Part shown: piece by piece, positions 42,775 through 51,875 of the stretch
Numbering within the stretch: the first letter of the stretch is position 1
Layout: every line of letters starts with the position of its first letter
Source of the DNA: Thermatribacter velox
GTDB taxonomy: Bacteria; Atribacterota; Atribacteria; Atribacterales; Thermatribacteraceae
Assembly: GCF_038396615.1 (NCBI RefSeq)
Contig: NZ_CP121689.1
Span: 186,001 to 250,000, forward strand
Reading direction: 5' to 3'
Length of the DNA: 64,000 nucleotides
Translations under genes and position numbers: made by a program
Notes under the pieces: model-generated
Told to the model about the DNA's origin: nothing
What the model saw: only the letters and a program-made list of their open reading frames with translations
Database searches by the model: none

Positions 42775-43038
42775 ATGTATGTAATCATGGTTTATGACGT
42801 GGAGGAAAAGCGAGTTAATAAGGTTCTCAAAATAGGCAGGAAGTACCTCACCTGGGTGCAGAATTCGGTTTTGGAGGGAGAAATCACCGAAGCCCGGTTG
42901 GAGCGCTTGAAGTCGGAACTTAAAAGGTGTATAAGCGAGGAGAAAGATTCGGTAATTTTTTACATTATGCGGACCACCAAGTATTCTGAGAGGCAAATTT
43001 TAGGGGTGGAAAAGGGTGGAAAGGGCAACTTTCTATGA
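42775..43038 (+). CDS. cas2: CRISPR adaptation protein Cas2
   Basis: About 87 residues, ferredoxin-fold partner of Cas1. ATG 42775 begins MYVIMVYDVEEKRVNKVLK, with the conserved Asp of the first strand; the WVQNSVLEGEIT segment (about 28-39) is typical. The C terminus is slightly extended (GVEKGGKGNFL). It is the last cas gene; the array is 1.4 kb downstream, separated by an IS110 remnant and hairpin repeats. Confidence 0.95.
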   Translation: MYVIMVYDVEEKRVNKVLKIGRKYLTWVQNSVLEGEITEARLERLKSELKRCISEEKDSVIFYIMRTTKYSERQILGVEKGGKGNFL

Positions 43039-43213
43039 ATGTTTGTGCTTTCTGGGTTTTGCTTTACATGGCTACCCGCTTAACTCCAGAAGGTTTTTGT
43101 AAAATATCCGCTTTTTTCCCGAGTTCGAGATTGCCCTTTTTCCTATCTTGTTCCAGATTTCGGAGCTCAAGTAAAGACACACACTGTTATAAGCTTGGTT
43201 TTTTTCAGGACGC

Positions 43214-43588
43214 AAAGCCTACTTCCTTTTTGCTAACTTCAATCGCATGGAGCGCTTCTCCAAAGCCAAAGAAGTCGTTCAGTTTGCCGGTCTCTCTCCC
43301 CAGATTGAGCAGTCTGGAAAAAGCAGAAACCGAGCCTGGCTGAGTAAAAGAGGCAACCCTTACCTGCGCAAACTCCTCTTTCTCTGTGCCTTAACTGCTT
43401 CCCGCTACAACTCCCAGTGCCGGGCTCTCTATGAGCGGCTCCTTGGAAGAGGTAAACCCAGGAAAGTAGCTCTCGCTGCTTCAGCCAGTAAACTGTTGAG
43501 ACAAGCCAATGCCTCTCTGAAAAGAGGTGTACCCTATGATCTCCATTACTTAGGAGAGAAAAGAAATGTTGGTCTTCAAAGGACTTGA
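43214..43588 (+). pseudogene. C-terminal remnant of an IS110-family transposase
   Basis: About 120 codons, readable from before ATG 43247, match the Transposase_20 domain of IS110 recombinases: RFSKAKEVVQFAGLSP, SGKSRNRAWLSKRGNPYLRK, then RALYERLLGRGKPRKVAL and a PYD ending. The N-terminal DEDD catalytic domain is absent, so the element is dead. It sits between cas2 and the repeat mosaic preceding the array and may mark the insertion that separated the array from the cas genes. Confidence 0.85.
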
Positions 43589-43604
43589 AATGAAACACGG
43601 AACA

Positions 43605-44050
43605 TCCTGAACCGGTGTCGGTTTTTTCGACACCGCCCTGAACCGGCCTTAATATTAATTAAGGCCGTGCTGAATTTATTTCAGCATCTCTTGTTTCAGG
43701 GTCTCCTTGTTATTTCAGGGTCTCTTATTTCAGGGTCTCCTTGTTTCAGGATCCCATAGTTTCAGGGTCTCTTTCAGCATCTCACGTTTTAGTCATACTT
43801 AATTGACAAATCTCCAGCTTTTGTCATGCTGAACTTGTTTCAGCATCTCCTTGTTATTTCATCATCTCATGGTTTAATCTAAACACCTGAGATTCCGAAA
43901 CAAGTTCGGAATGACGGACTTCGCCGTCATCCTGAATTTATTTCAGGATCTCAGTTTTTCGGAATCTCAGCATTTCAGGATTTACTTCAGGGTCTCAGTT
44001 TTTTTCAGCATCCCCTTGTTGTTTCAGCATCTCCTTATTTCATCCCCCCT
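43605..44050. repeat. Mosaic of short hairpin repeats, right copy
   Basis: Same family as at 31.3-32.0 kb. Units: CGGTGTCG-GTTTTTT-CGACACCG (43614-43636), GGCC-flanked TTAATATTAATTAA (43646-43667), CCGAA-ACAAG-TTCGG near 43892, TGACGG-ACTTCG-CCGTCA near 43912, and many TTTCAGGATCTC variants. A longer shared block around catctcacgttttagtcat (near 43781 and 31821) shows common origin. No coding capacity. Confidence 0.85.
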
Positions 44051-44418
44051 TCTTTCACGATTTTTGAACTTTTTCTCTTTCTGGAAGTCCTTTCTTTTCT
44101 TGCTTCCAATACATCGACAGAAAATGGTTCTCGAAATAGGGGTTTTGTGGCCTCTGATTGAGTTTTCATGCGGGTTTCAGGGTATTTTGGCTTCTTTGGG
44201 GCTTGTGGTGCGGGTTTGAGGGTATTTTGGGGGTTAAGGAGGGGTGATTTTTCTGTCGATGTCCGGTAACCGGAAAACCCCCGGGGATCGACAGAAAAAT
44301 GAAAATGGGTTGTAAGTCTCTTGACATGGGTATTAGTTCATGTTTTAATGGTTTCAGATACGCACCTTGACAAGTGAATACCGATTTTAAAAAGCCTTTA
44401 TTTATAACCCTTTTACGG
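44051..44418 (+). promoter_or_regulatory. CRISPR leader region
   Basis: The 5' side of the array judged by repeat orientation. It contains a 22-bp direct repeat, one mismatch (44169-44190 and 44209-44230, core GGGTATTTTGG, 40 nt apart), and a perfect 13-bp inverted repeat TTTTTCTGTCGAT/ATCGACAGAAAAA (44248-44260 and 44287-44299); ATCGACAGAAAA occurs again at 44113. These may be integration-host or Cas1-2 docking motifs, or a terminator ahead of the leader promoter. The last 50 nt before the array are AT-rich. Confidence 0.65.
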
Positions 44419-46457
44419 GTTTGTAGCTTCCCTATAAGGGATTGAAACACTCCTCTTCTGCTTGGTCTATATCTCCAAACGCCAGTTTGTAGCTTCCCTA
44501 TAAGGGATTGAAACTCCTGTGTAGAGTTTCGTTGCCAATTCCCTTGTTTCCGTTTGTAGCTTCCCTATAAGGGATTGAAACTATGAAAATAAAAGTTGGT
44601 AAAAAAGGTGCAAGCAAGTTTGTAGCTTCCCTATAAGGGATTGAAACTGTAGTGCCTCGGTGGGGCTTTCGTATTTTTTGAGCAGTTTGTAGCTTCCCTA
44701 TAAGGGATTGAAACTAGAAACTGCTCGCTTGAAAACTTTGAACCCTTGCTTGTTTGTAGCTTCCCTATAAGGGATTGAAACAGGAACTGAAGGTTGTGCT
44801 TGTAGAAAATCTCCAGAAGTTTGTAGCTTCCCTATAAGGGATTGAAACCTGGAGGGCACAGAGATTACCGAAGAACTTGTGCTCACAAGTTTGTAGCTTC
44901 CCTATAAGGGATTGAAACAGGCGTGTTTGTAGAAGCTTGCTCCCGAGCGGGATCTTGTTTGTAGCTTCCCTATAAGGGATTGAAACAACAGTGGCAGGTT
45001 CAGTTCCTGCTTGTTTCGCCGATGTTTGTAGCTTCCCTATAAGGGATTGAAACCCATCTTTGGTGTTCCTATGCACAGAAGATTAAACCCGAGTTTGTAG
45101 CTTCCCTATAAGGGATTGAAACAGAAACCAGACTTTGGGGATAAAATCAATGTATACGGTTTGTAGCTTCCCTATAAGGGATTGAAACTATGTTTTCGGC
45201 GTTCCCTTGTTGCCTCTTCGTCTATCGTTTGTAGCTTCCCTATAAGGGATTGAAACAAAAGAGCCTGACGAGCAACTTCGCCGTTTTGTATCGTTTGTAG
45301 CTTCCCTATAAGGGATTGAAACCCCTTCGGAATCGTGGACCATTTCGTATTTAGCATCGTTTGTAGCTTCCCTATAAGGGATTGAAACACGCCATTCCGC
45401 TTTACGGCCTGAAGGATTCTTTCGTGTTTGTAGCTTCCCTATAAGGGATTGAAACGCTAAGAGTTGCTTCATGCGCTCAATCTCCGAGGAGTTTGTAGCT
45501 TCCCTATAAGGGATTGAAACCACTTTTCTCCTTCCACGGTGGCTCCCGGTCGAGCTTGTTTGTAGCTTCCCTATAAGGGATTGAAACCAGGATGAAGGCC
45601 TCAGGTTGAGCAATATCCATCGACGGTTTGTAGCTTCCCTATAAGGGATTGAAACCGATGAATGTGATGACGAAATCGAAAAAGCGTGGATGGTTTGTAG
45701 CTTCCCTATAAGGGATTGAAACTTCTCAAGGGTTTCTCAGATTGAGAAGCTCGATAAACGTTTGTAGCTTCCCTATAAGGGATTGAAACAAATCTATTAC
45801 AGGGAGAAAGAGAGGCAAAAACAGCGTTTGTAGCTTCCCTATAAGGGATTGAAACCACCACAGCTCTATATCTGTGAATTCACTATCGGAAGGTTTGTAG
45901 CTTCCCTATAAGGGATTGAAACCTAGTTCTTTTAATTCATTGATGGATAATTGCATTGATGTTTGTAGCTTCCCTATAAGGGATTGAAACAATCTACATA
46001 CAGACCCTCATGACAGCGAATGGGTTCGTTTGTAGCTTCCCTATAAGGGATTGAAACACCGATGAAGAAGGTCCTTCTGAAAACGGAGTTACCGGTTTGT
46101 AGCTTCCCTATAAGGGATTGAAACATTGCTCGCAGGGACTATGGGAAAGCTCTGGAGAAGGTTTGTAGCTTCCCTATAAGGGATTGAAACGAGATTAAGA
46201 AAGGGGGTTTTCAAAATGATAAAAAGGGTTTGTAGCTTCCCTATAAGGGATTGAAACGATACCACGCAATCTCTTATATTCCAACCCGAGACGGGTTTGT
46301 AGCTTCCCTATAAGGGATTGAAACAACTCTCGTTCTCCTTTTTTTATTGCCTGCCAAAACTGTTTGTAGCGTCCCTATAAGGGATTGAAACACTTCAGCT
46401 ATTTTCAATAGGCCTCGCTTTTCCATTGTTTGTAGCGTCCCTATAAGGGATTGAAAA
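44419..46457 (+). CRISPR. CRISPR array, 31 repeats of 30 bp, 30 spacers of 35-40 nt
   Basis: Repeat begins GTTTGTAGCTTCC, has the dyad TCCCT-ATA-AGGGA, and ends ATTGAAAC, the usual 8-nt type I-B crRNA 5' handle. I located all 31 copies; 29 are identical, while the last two (46362 and 46428) carry T to G at position 10 and the final copy also ends AAAA. Decay at the right end places the leader on the left, so transcription is rightward, codirectional with cas genes. No spacer is visibly repeated, and none gave an obvious match elsewhere in this window by eye. Confidence 0.98.
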
Positions 46458-46500
46458 AACCATAAATGTTGGCTGCTGAGAAGCCTTCCTGTTACCCTTC

Positions 46501-46529
46501 TTGCCAGTTTCTCCTTATGGTGATATAAA
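46501..46529 (+). promoter_or_regulatory. Promoter of the bcsB-glycosyltransferase operon
   Basis: TTGCCA (46501-46506), 17-nt spacer, TATAAA (46524-46529), 44 nt after the last CRISPR repeat. The transcript would begin near 46536, so the gene must start at ATG 46579, not farther upstream. Confidence 0.75.
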
Positions 46530-46578
46530 TTTCTTGTTCAATAAGGATGGGGAAAGATTTTCTCTGGGGGAAGAGTGT

Positions 46579-48708
46579 ATGAGGAAAGGGCTGTTTCTGG
46601 TAGGCATTTGCTTGTTGCTTTCTCTTGTTTTCGTGGAGCTGAGCTTTGGTGCTCGGGAAGGAGAGGGCTACTTTCAGATACCCTTTTCAAGCTTGGGCTG
46701 GAAAGAAAGCGTGAAACTCGAAGGTGGCAATCCCGCTTACACCCTTTACCTTCCTGACTTCACCGGCGTGGACTGGGGCCGCAGCTTTCTCTATCTTAAC
46801 CTTTATGCTTCTCAGCTTATTCGTTCTCCTTCGTCGGTATCGATATACGGCGATGGAGAGCTCCTCCTCAATGCCGCTTTGAGGGCTGGTGAAAACAGCT
46901 TTCGTATCCCACTTGCTGCTCTTTCTACGGATAAAGATGTACACAGTATAGAAGTCAAGGCTCATCTGGTAATCAGCGATGACTTCTGTGAGGACCTGGC
47001 TTCAGGCAACCTGTTTGTGATTATAAGGAAAGACAGTTTGCTCAACCTTTACCGAAAAGATACCCCCCTTAAAAGCCTCGAGGATTTCCTGCATTTCCCT
47101 GAGGATGAAGTGGAGATTTTGCTTCCTTCTGGTGAATGGTCGCCGGACCTTCAAAGGGCGTTTATAGAGCTCTATGCTTTTTTGAGTCGATTTTACCGAG
47201 GATTGCCTGTCCGGATAACTGCTGGAATGTATAAGGGAGAAACAACGGAGTCCTCGGATCACCGCCGCATTTTCCTGTTAGAAGAAGGTTACCGGGATTT
47301 TGAAATTTATGATAAATCCCTTTATCTTACTCCGCAGGGAGTTGATGCCCTGACGCGTATTCCGGAGTTTTTCGTCTTTACTTCCTCGAAGGTTGAAAAA
47401 GTGGACAAGCAGTTTTCCTATTCTAAACAAAGGGTAACCCTGAGTGGATTAGGAGCAGATGGGCTTACTTTCCGTGGTTTAGGAGAAATGAAACAAACAG
47501 TTTACTTTACGCTTTCTGATTTGGGAGGTTTTCCCCGTAGCCTCAAACTGGTCCTTTACCGCAACCACCTTCCCTCGCGTTATGAGGCTACCTTTTCGAT
47601 TAAGCTCAATGGAGAAATGGTTTACAGCGAAAAACTTGACATGGGTGGAGTAAAAGAGCTTTCTCCCCTTACCGTCCAGATTCCCACTGCTCTTCTTGGG
47701 AGAGAAAACTCTCTGGAGTTCCGCTTTTCTTATTTCCCCGAAGTGGGTCATTGTCGGCGAAGTGAAGCACCTTTTGAAGGTTTCATTAGTGGCAAGTCCT
47801 ACCTTGAAGTTGAGGAGTTGGCGTCTCTTCCAGAACTTTTAACCTTTGGGGATGTTCCCACTTTTTTTGCAGGCAAGGCTCAGGTGGTGCTTCCCGATAA
47901 AGCATCTTTTGAGGATTTGATGGTTGCCTCTAAAATAGTGGCTTCTCTGCGCACGATAGACCGGGTGCCCATTTTGGTAGAAGTCCTCAAATATTCCCAG
48001 GTTACTGATTTGCTTGACCCTTCGCTAAATCTCTCTGTTTTTAGGAGGCCATTTTTCAACCTTTTTTATCTTCCCCGACGTGTCAGGGAATACAGCGACC
48101 ACCTCAGGTTGCGCGGTACCCCGACTGCAAAAAGAATGGCCCTTTCGCTTGCTTTTGCCTGCGAGAACTTTATCTACACCCTGCGGGATTTTGTTCTTTT
48201 GCCTTGCCTTCCTTTTCTGGAAAAAAGCGTTTCCCCCCGAAATTTCTTGGTTTTTGTAGACCCTCCAGATACCCTTTTAAAGTCTCTTTCTTCCCCGGTA
48301 GTGATTGATGAGGGGACAATTGTTTTGCGGTCTGGGTTACAAAGTGAACGCCTTTTGGAGACTTCTCCTGACCAGCCGCTGGGTGTTCTTTCAGTTTTCA
48401 GGGAAGGAGCATTCCCGGCAATAATTTTTATCCCTTACCGGGAGAAAGATATTGCCCGGAGCTACTTCCTGGAAAATTTTGAAGGAGTTGAAACCCTGCG
48501 GTGGCTGAGCGGGAACGTGGCGATAATCGGAAAAGGAGGCCTTTCCAGGCTTTTGACCGTGGAGATACCTCCTTCGGGGTGGAGGATTCCTTCTCATTGG
48601 AGGGAGGTTTTTCGGAGCTTCCGTCTGGTGATATTCCTGGTGGGAGCTTCACTAATCGTGATTCTGGCCGGGTTCCTGTATCGCCGCCTGACCCGTCCAC
48701 CTCTTTAA
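46579..48708 (+). CDS. BcsB-like exopolysaccharide synthase subunit
   Basis: About 709 residues: signal peptide (about 1-24), a large extracytoplasmic beta-rich region and a C-terminal TM anchor (VIFLVGASLIVILAGFLY) ending in RRLTRPPL. The segment VISDDFCEDLASGNLF (about 136-151) is the BcsB hallmark, and a second carbohydrate-binding-like repeat begins near FRGLGEMKQTVYFTL (about 306). BcsB guides the nascent polymer from the synthase through the envelope. The glycosyltransferase gene overlaps its 3' end, indicating one complex. Whether the polymer is cellulose is undetermined. Confidence 0.85.
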   Translation: MRKGLFLVGICLLLSLVFVELSFGAREGEGYFQIPFSSLGWKESVKLEGGNPAYTLYLPDFTGVDWGRSFLYLNLYASQLIRSPSSVSIYGDGELLLNAALRAGENSFRIPLAALSTDKDVHSIEVKAHLVISDDFCEDLASGNLFVIIRKDSLLNLYRKDTPLKSLEDFLHFPEDEVEILLPSGEWSPDLQRAFIELYAFLSRFYRGLPVRITAGMYKGETTESSDHRRIFLLEEGYRDFEIYDKSLYLTPQGVDALTRIPEFFVFTSSKVEKVDKQFSYSKQRVTLSGLGADGLTFRGLGEMKQTVYFTLSDLGGFPRSLKLVLYRNHLPSRYEATFSIKLNGEMVYSEKLDMGGVKELSPLTVQIPTALLGRENSLEFRFSYFPEVGHCRRSEAPFEGFISGKSYLEVEELASLPELLTFGDVPTFFAGKAQVVLPDKASFEDLMVASKIVASLRTIDRVPILVEVLKYSQVTDLLDPSLNLSVFRRPFFNLFYLPRRVREYSDHLRLRGTPTAKRMALSLAFACENFIYTLRDFVLLPCLPFLEKSVSPRNFLVFVDPPDTLLKSLSSPVVIDEGTIVLRSGLQSERLLETSPDQPLGVLSVFREGAFPAIIFIPYREKDIARSYFLENFEGVETLRWLSGNVAIIGKGGLSRLLTVEIPPSGWRIPSHWREVFRSFRLVIFLVGASLIVILAGFLYRRLTRPPL

Positions 48709-50555
48709 AGAGTAGAAAACTTTTAGGCGAGATACTTCTTGAACGGGGCTTGATTAGTGAGCAGGATCTCAGCGAAGCTCTGGAACTACAGAAAATTAGT
48801 GGCAGTCCCCTGGGGGAAATATTAGTCTCCCGGGGTTTGATTAGCCCGCTAAAGCTTTACGAAGTTCTGGCTGAACAGGGAGACCTTTCTTACATAGGCA
48901 GGAACCTGGAAGAGCTCTACGGGCTTATTGATGAAGAGCTATTGAAGTCTTTTAATGTACGGGAATTAATCCACTTCCGCTTTTTCCCCATCAAAAGGGA
49001 TGGGGGACACTTTCTGGTAGCGGTGGTCTCTCAGCACGATTCTTCGGTGGAAAAGCTACTTGGAGAAAAGTTCGGTCTGGTTTACGTCGAGAAAGCATTG
49101 ATTACCCCTTACGAACTTGACCACCTTATCCATCGCTTCTTTGGAAAGTCGATTCTTCATGAAGCTACTGCTGGTCTTCTCTTCCGTTCTCCCCAGGAAT
49201 CCGCATCACGAGTTTTCACACCTCTGCAGTGGTTGGTGGGAGTTGCCTCTTTAGTTGCCTTTCTCTGGGGACTGATTTTCTTCACCCTTCCCACTTTGAG
49301 TGTTCTCCTTTCTATAATTAACCTGGCCTATTTTGCCAATGTGCTGTTCAAGTTTGTAATCAGCCTCTGGGGAGCAAGGATAGAAAAAGAGAGCATCACC
49401 TTTGAGGGTGATTTTAAAGACCTGAGAGAAAACGAGCTCCCTGTGTATACCATTCTCCTGCCCCTCCATAGGGAGCCACTTTCGGTGATTAAACAGTTGG
49501 TTGAAGGCATTCGTCAACTCGATTATCCACCCGAGAAGCTGGATGTTCTTTTCCTTATTGAAGAAAATGACCGGGAAACTCTGGAAAATTGCAAGAAAAG
49601 CCACCCCCCTTATAACGTCCGCTTTATTCTTGTTCCAGAAGGTGCTCCCAAGACGAAACCCCGGGCTTGCAATTTTGGTCTTTTCTTTGCGCGGGGAGAA
49701 TTGCTCACCATTTACGATGCCGAAGATGTTCCTGAACCAGACCAGCTCAAAAAGGCGGTAGCTGCTTTCCGCAACGCTCCCCCGGAGTTTGTATGTCTTC
49801 AGGCAGCGCTCAACTTTTACAACCGCAACCAGAACTTGCTTACCAGATTGTTCACCCTGGAATACTCTTATTGGTTTGACTATTTATTGCCCGGCCTTTT
49901 CGTGCTTCGCCTGCCCATACCTCTGGGTGGAACTTCCAACCATTTCAAGACTCAGGCCTTGCTGGAACTTGGAGGCTGGGATCCCTTCAACGTTACTGAA
50001 GACGCTGACCTGGGAATGAGGGCCAGTTACCGCGGTTACCGGGTAGGGATCATCAATTCCACTACCTTTGAAGAGGCCAACAGTAAGCTCCGCAACTGGA
50101 TAAGGCAGCGTTCCCGATGGCTCAAGGGATACTTGCAGACCTTTCTGGTTCACAACCGCAGGCCTTTGCGAGTTTTACGTAGTTCTGGTTTTTCTGGTTG
50201 GCTTACGCTACAGCTTTTTATCGGAGGGACACCTCTGGGTCAAGCAGCATCAGTTCCTCTGTGGTTACTTTTTGTCTTCTGGCTTTTTACAAAACGGGCG
50301 TTTGGCTTTTCCTTTTTACCGGATTTCATAATGGTTATCGGCCTTTTGAACCTTCTTTTGGGCAACTTCCTGGGCATTTACCTTTCCATGCTTGCTGTGT
50401 TCCGTAGAGGGTTTTATGAGCTGCTTCCCTTTGCTTTGCTCAACCTCTTTTATTGGTTTCTGGCTGGAGTGGCGGCTTGGAAAGGCATTTTTCAGCTTTT
50501 TACCCGGCCCTTTTTCTGGGAGAAGACCGTTCACGGTCTGGGAGGAAAGCAGTAA
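48579..50555 (+). CDS. Membrane GT2 polysaccharide synthase with N-terminal MshEN domain
   Basis: Two tandem 24-residue MshEN motifs open the protein: LLGEILLERGLISEQDLSEA and PLGEILVSRGLISPLKLYEV, the known c-di-GMP-binding pattern of MshE and NfrB. Then two TM helices (about nt 49200-49370), a family-2 glycosyltransferase core with IYDAEDVPEP (D-x-D type), VTEDADLGMR (TED) and QRSRWLKGYLQT (QxxRW), and further TM helices. No PilZ domain is visible. The start is uncertain: the frame overlaps bcsB and has GTG 48579 and TTG 48597 as candidates, with no standard start between the bcsB stop and the MshEN motifs. Likely an inner-membrane synthase regulated by c-di-GMP. Confidence 0.85.
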   Translation: MEDSFSLEGGFSELPSGDIPGGSFTNRDSGRVPVSPPDPSTSLKSRKLLGEILLERGLISEQDLSEALELQKISGSPLGEILVSRGLISPLKLYEVLAEQGDLSYIGRNLEELYGLIDEELLKSFNVRELIHFRFFPIKRDGGHFLVAVVSQHDSSVEKLLGEKFGLVYVEKALITPYELDHLIHRFFGKSILHEATAGLLFRSPQESASRVFTPLQWLVGVASLVAFLWGLIFFTLPTLSVLLSIINLAYFANVLFKFVISLWGARIEKESITFEGDFKDLRENELPVYTILLPLHREPLSVIKQLVEGIRQLDYPPEKLDVLFLIEENDRETLENCKKSHPPYNVRFILVPEGAPKTKPRACNFGLFFARGELLTIYDAEDVPEPDQLKKAVAAFRNAPPEFVCLQAALNFYNRNQNLLTRLFTLEYSYWFDYLLPGLFVLRLPIPLGGTSNHFKTQALLELGGWDPFNVTEDADLGMRASYRGYRVGIINSTTFEEANSKLRNWIRQRSRWLKGYLQTFLVHNRRPLRVLRSSGFSGWLTLQLFIGGTPLGQAASVPLWLLFVFWLFTKRAFGFSFLPDFIMVIGLLNLLLGNFLGIYLSMLAVFRRGFYELLPFALLNLFYWFLAGVAAWKGIFQLFTRPFFWEKTVHGLGGKQ

Positions 50556-50558
50556 TCC

Positions 50559-51875
50559 ATGAAGAAAAGCCTGAGGATTGCGGCTTTTGTGCTTTTTCTG
50601 GCGAGTTTTTGGGTTTTGTTTTCGCTTTTTGCGCTCTGGGCACAAAGGGAGGGTTTACTGTCTCCAGAGGCCTATTTCCTATCTTTCTGGGCTAATGCGG
50701 TGCACCGCGAGGGGGTTTTTAACCTTAAAACCTTCTTTTTGACTTATCCCACCCTTCCTTTCCTGCTTTCTATTTTTGCTCCCGGGGCACCCTTTGTGGT
50801 TTCTGCCTGTGGGGTTCTGGGAGTGGCCTTTGCCTCACGCTGGGTCTTCGGCCAGGACACACTGCTTGAGAGCCTGCTTTTTATGGCTTTTTTTACTTCC
50901 CCGCTTTTTCTTTCTTCGCTGTGCAGTTCTCCGATACTTACTCTTTTTGTTACTTTATTGGCAGGAGCTTTTTTTGCCATCTTGCGCCATAGAGAGTGGG
51001 GGCTCACCCATTGCTTGTTTGCAAGCGGTTTTCTGCTGGGGGCAGTCACCTTAACTTATCCCCGCTTCAGATGCATCATGGTGGCTCTGGCGGCTATTGT
51101 GCTGCTTTTTCCGGGTAGCTGGAGCAAAAAGCTGGGTCTTTTGCTGGTGCTCTTTTTCCCTATATTTTCGCTTTTGGGCACCCTTGCCTTTCTTTACTGG
51201 ATTTACGACGGTAATCCGCTGGGTTTTCTGGACCTGCATTCCCAGAGTTTTGCTTTCTACTTTAATTTTGCTTCTCTGGGAGGGCTTCAAAAAACAGTTG
51301 CTGAACTTAGCAAATTCTGGCCTTTCTTTTTACCCTTTGTGTGGGCAATTCTTTCCGAAAGGAAAAGGTTTCTCTGGGGGTTGGGTGCGCTTTTTTCGGG
51401 CATTCTTGCTTTGCCTGTTTTCTCTCTGATGGTAGTTTTTCTAACTCAGGTTAGCGGGGTGCTGGAGTGGCGGGGTGAGCGGGGATGGGTAAAAGCGGTC
51501 AACGTGTTGTTGCTTTGCGTTTTTGTGATTCTGAGCTGGGGGAGGTTTGTGGTTGATAGCCGGGGTTTCTTTTTCCATCTCTATCCCCGGCTTGAGGAGA
51601 AGCTGGCTGAGTATCGCAAACTCGAGGAATTGGTACAGGGTAAAGTGTTGGTCATGGAGCCTGCTTCTTTTCTGGTTTCTTCCTGGAAAGATATGGACAG
51701 AGTCTGGACTCCCGAACTAAGGAATCCCAATAATTCTTTTTACGCTGATTTTGCTAATTATGACTATCTGATAACCTCTGAAAACTCGCTGGGTCTCCCT
51801 GGTTTTGAGCTGGCTTGGAAGGGTAGAGAGCTCAGGCTTTACCGAAGGTTGGACGTCCTGGCTGTAGATGAGTGA
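50559..51875 (+). CDS. Polytopic membrane protein of the exopolysaccharide operon
   Basis: 438 residues with about nine to ten TM helices, then a soluble C-terminal domain of roughly 120 residues (about 315-438; SRGFFFHLYPRLEEKL, KVLVMEPASFLVSSWKD). The architecture resembles GT-C/PMT-like glycosyltransferases, but the N-terminal acidic DD or DE motif expected in an external loop is not clear. It starts 3 nt after the synthase stop and is the last gene of the operon. It may modify or polymerise the product. Family not certain. Confidence 0.65.
   Translation: MKKSLRIAAFVLFLASFWVLFSLFALWAQREGLLSPEAYFLSFWANAVHREGVFNLKTFFLTYPTLPFLLSIFAPGAPFVVSACGVLGVAFASRWVFGQDTLLESLLFMAFFTSPLFLSSLCSSPILTLFVTLLAGAFFAILRHREWGLTHCLFASGFLLGAVTLTYPRFRCIMVALAAIVLLFPGSWSKKLGLLLVLFFPIFSLLGTLAFLYWIYDGNPLGFLDLHSQSFAFYFNFASLGGLQKTVAELSKFWPFFLPFVWAILSERKRFLWGLGALFSGILALPVFSLMVVFLTQVSGVLEWRGERGWVKAVNVLLLCVFVILSWGRFVVDSRGFFFHLYPRLEEKLAEYRKLEELVQGKVLVMEPASFLVSSWKDMDRVWTPELRNPNNSFYADFANYDYLITSENSLGLPGFELAWKGRELRLYRRLDVLAVDE

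Noticed and set aside
44987-45023. Ninth spacer looks like a tRNA T arm (5-bp stem GCAGG/CCTGC, 7-nt loop TTCAGTT)
   Set aside because: Position 58 of the loop would be G instead of the invariant A and no other tRNA arms fit; a chance match or a protospacer in a phage tRNA cannot be separated here.
44419-46457. Long minus-strand open frames through the CRISPR array with repeating peptide SLIGKLQT
   Set aside because: They arise from translation of the 30-bp repeats; period and content follow the array, and there are no starts or ribosome sites.
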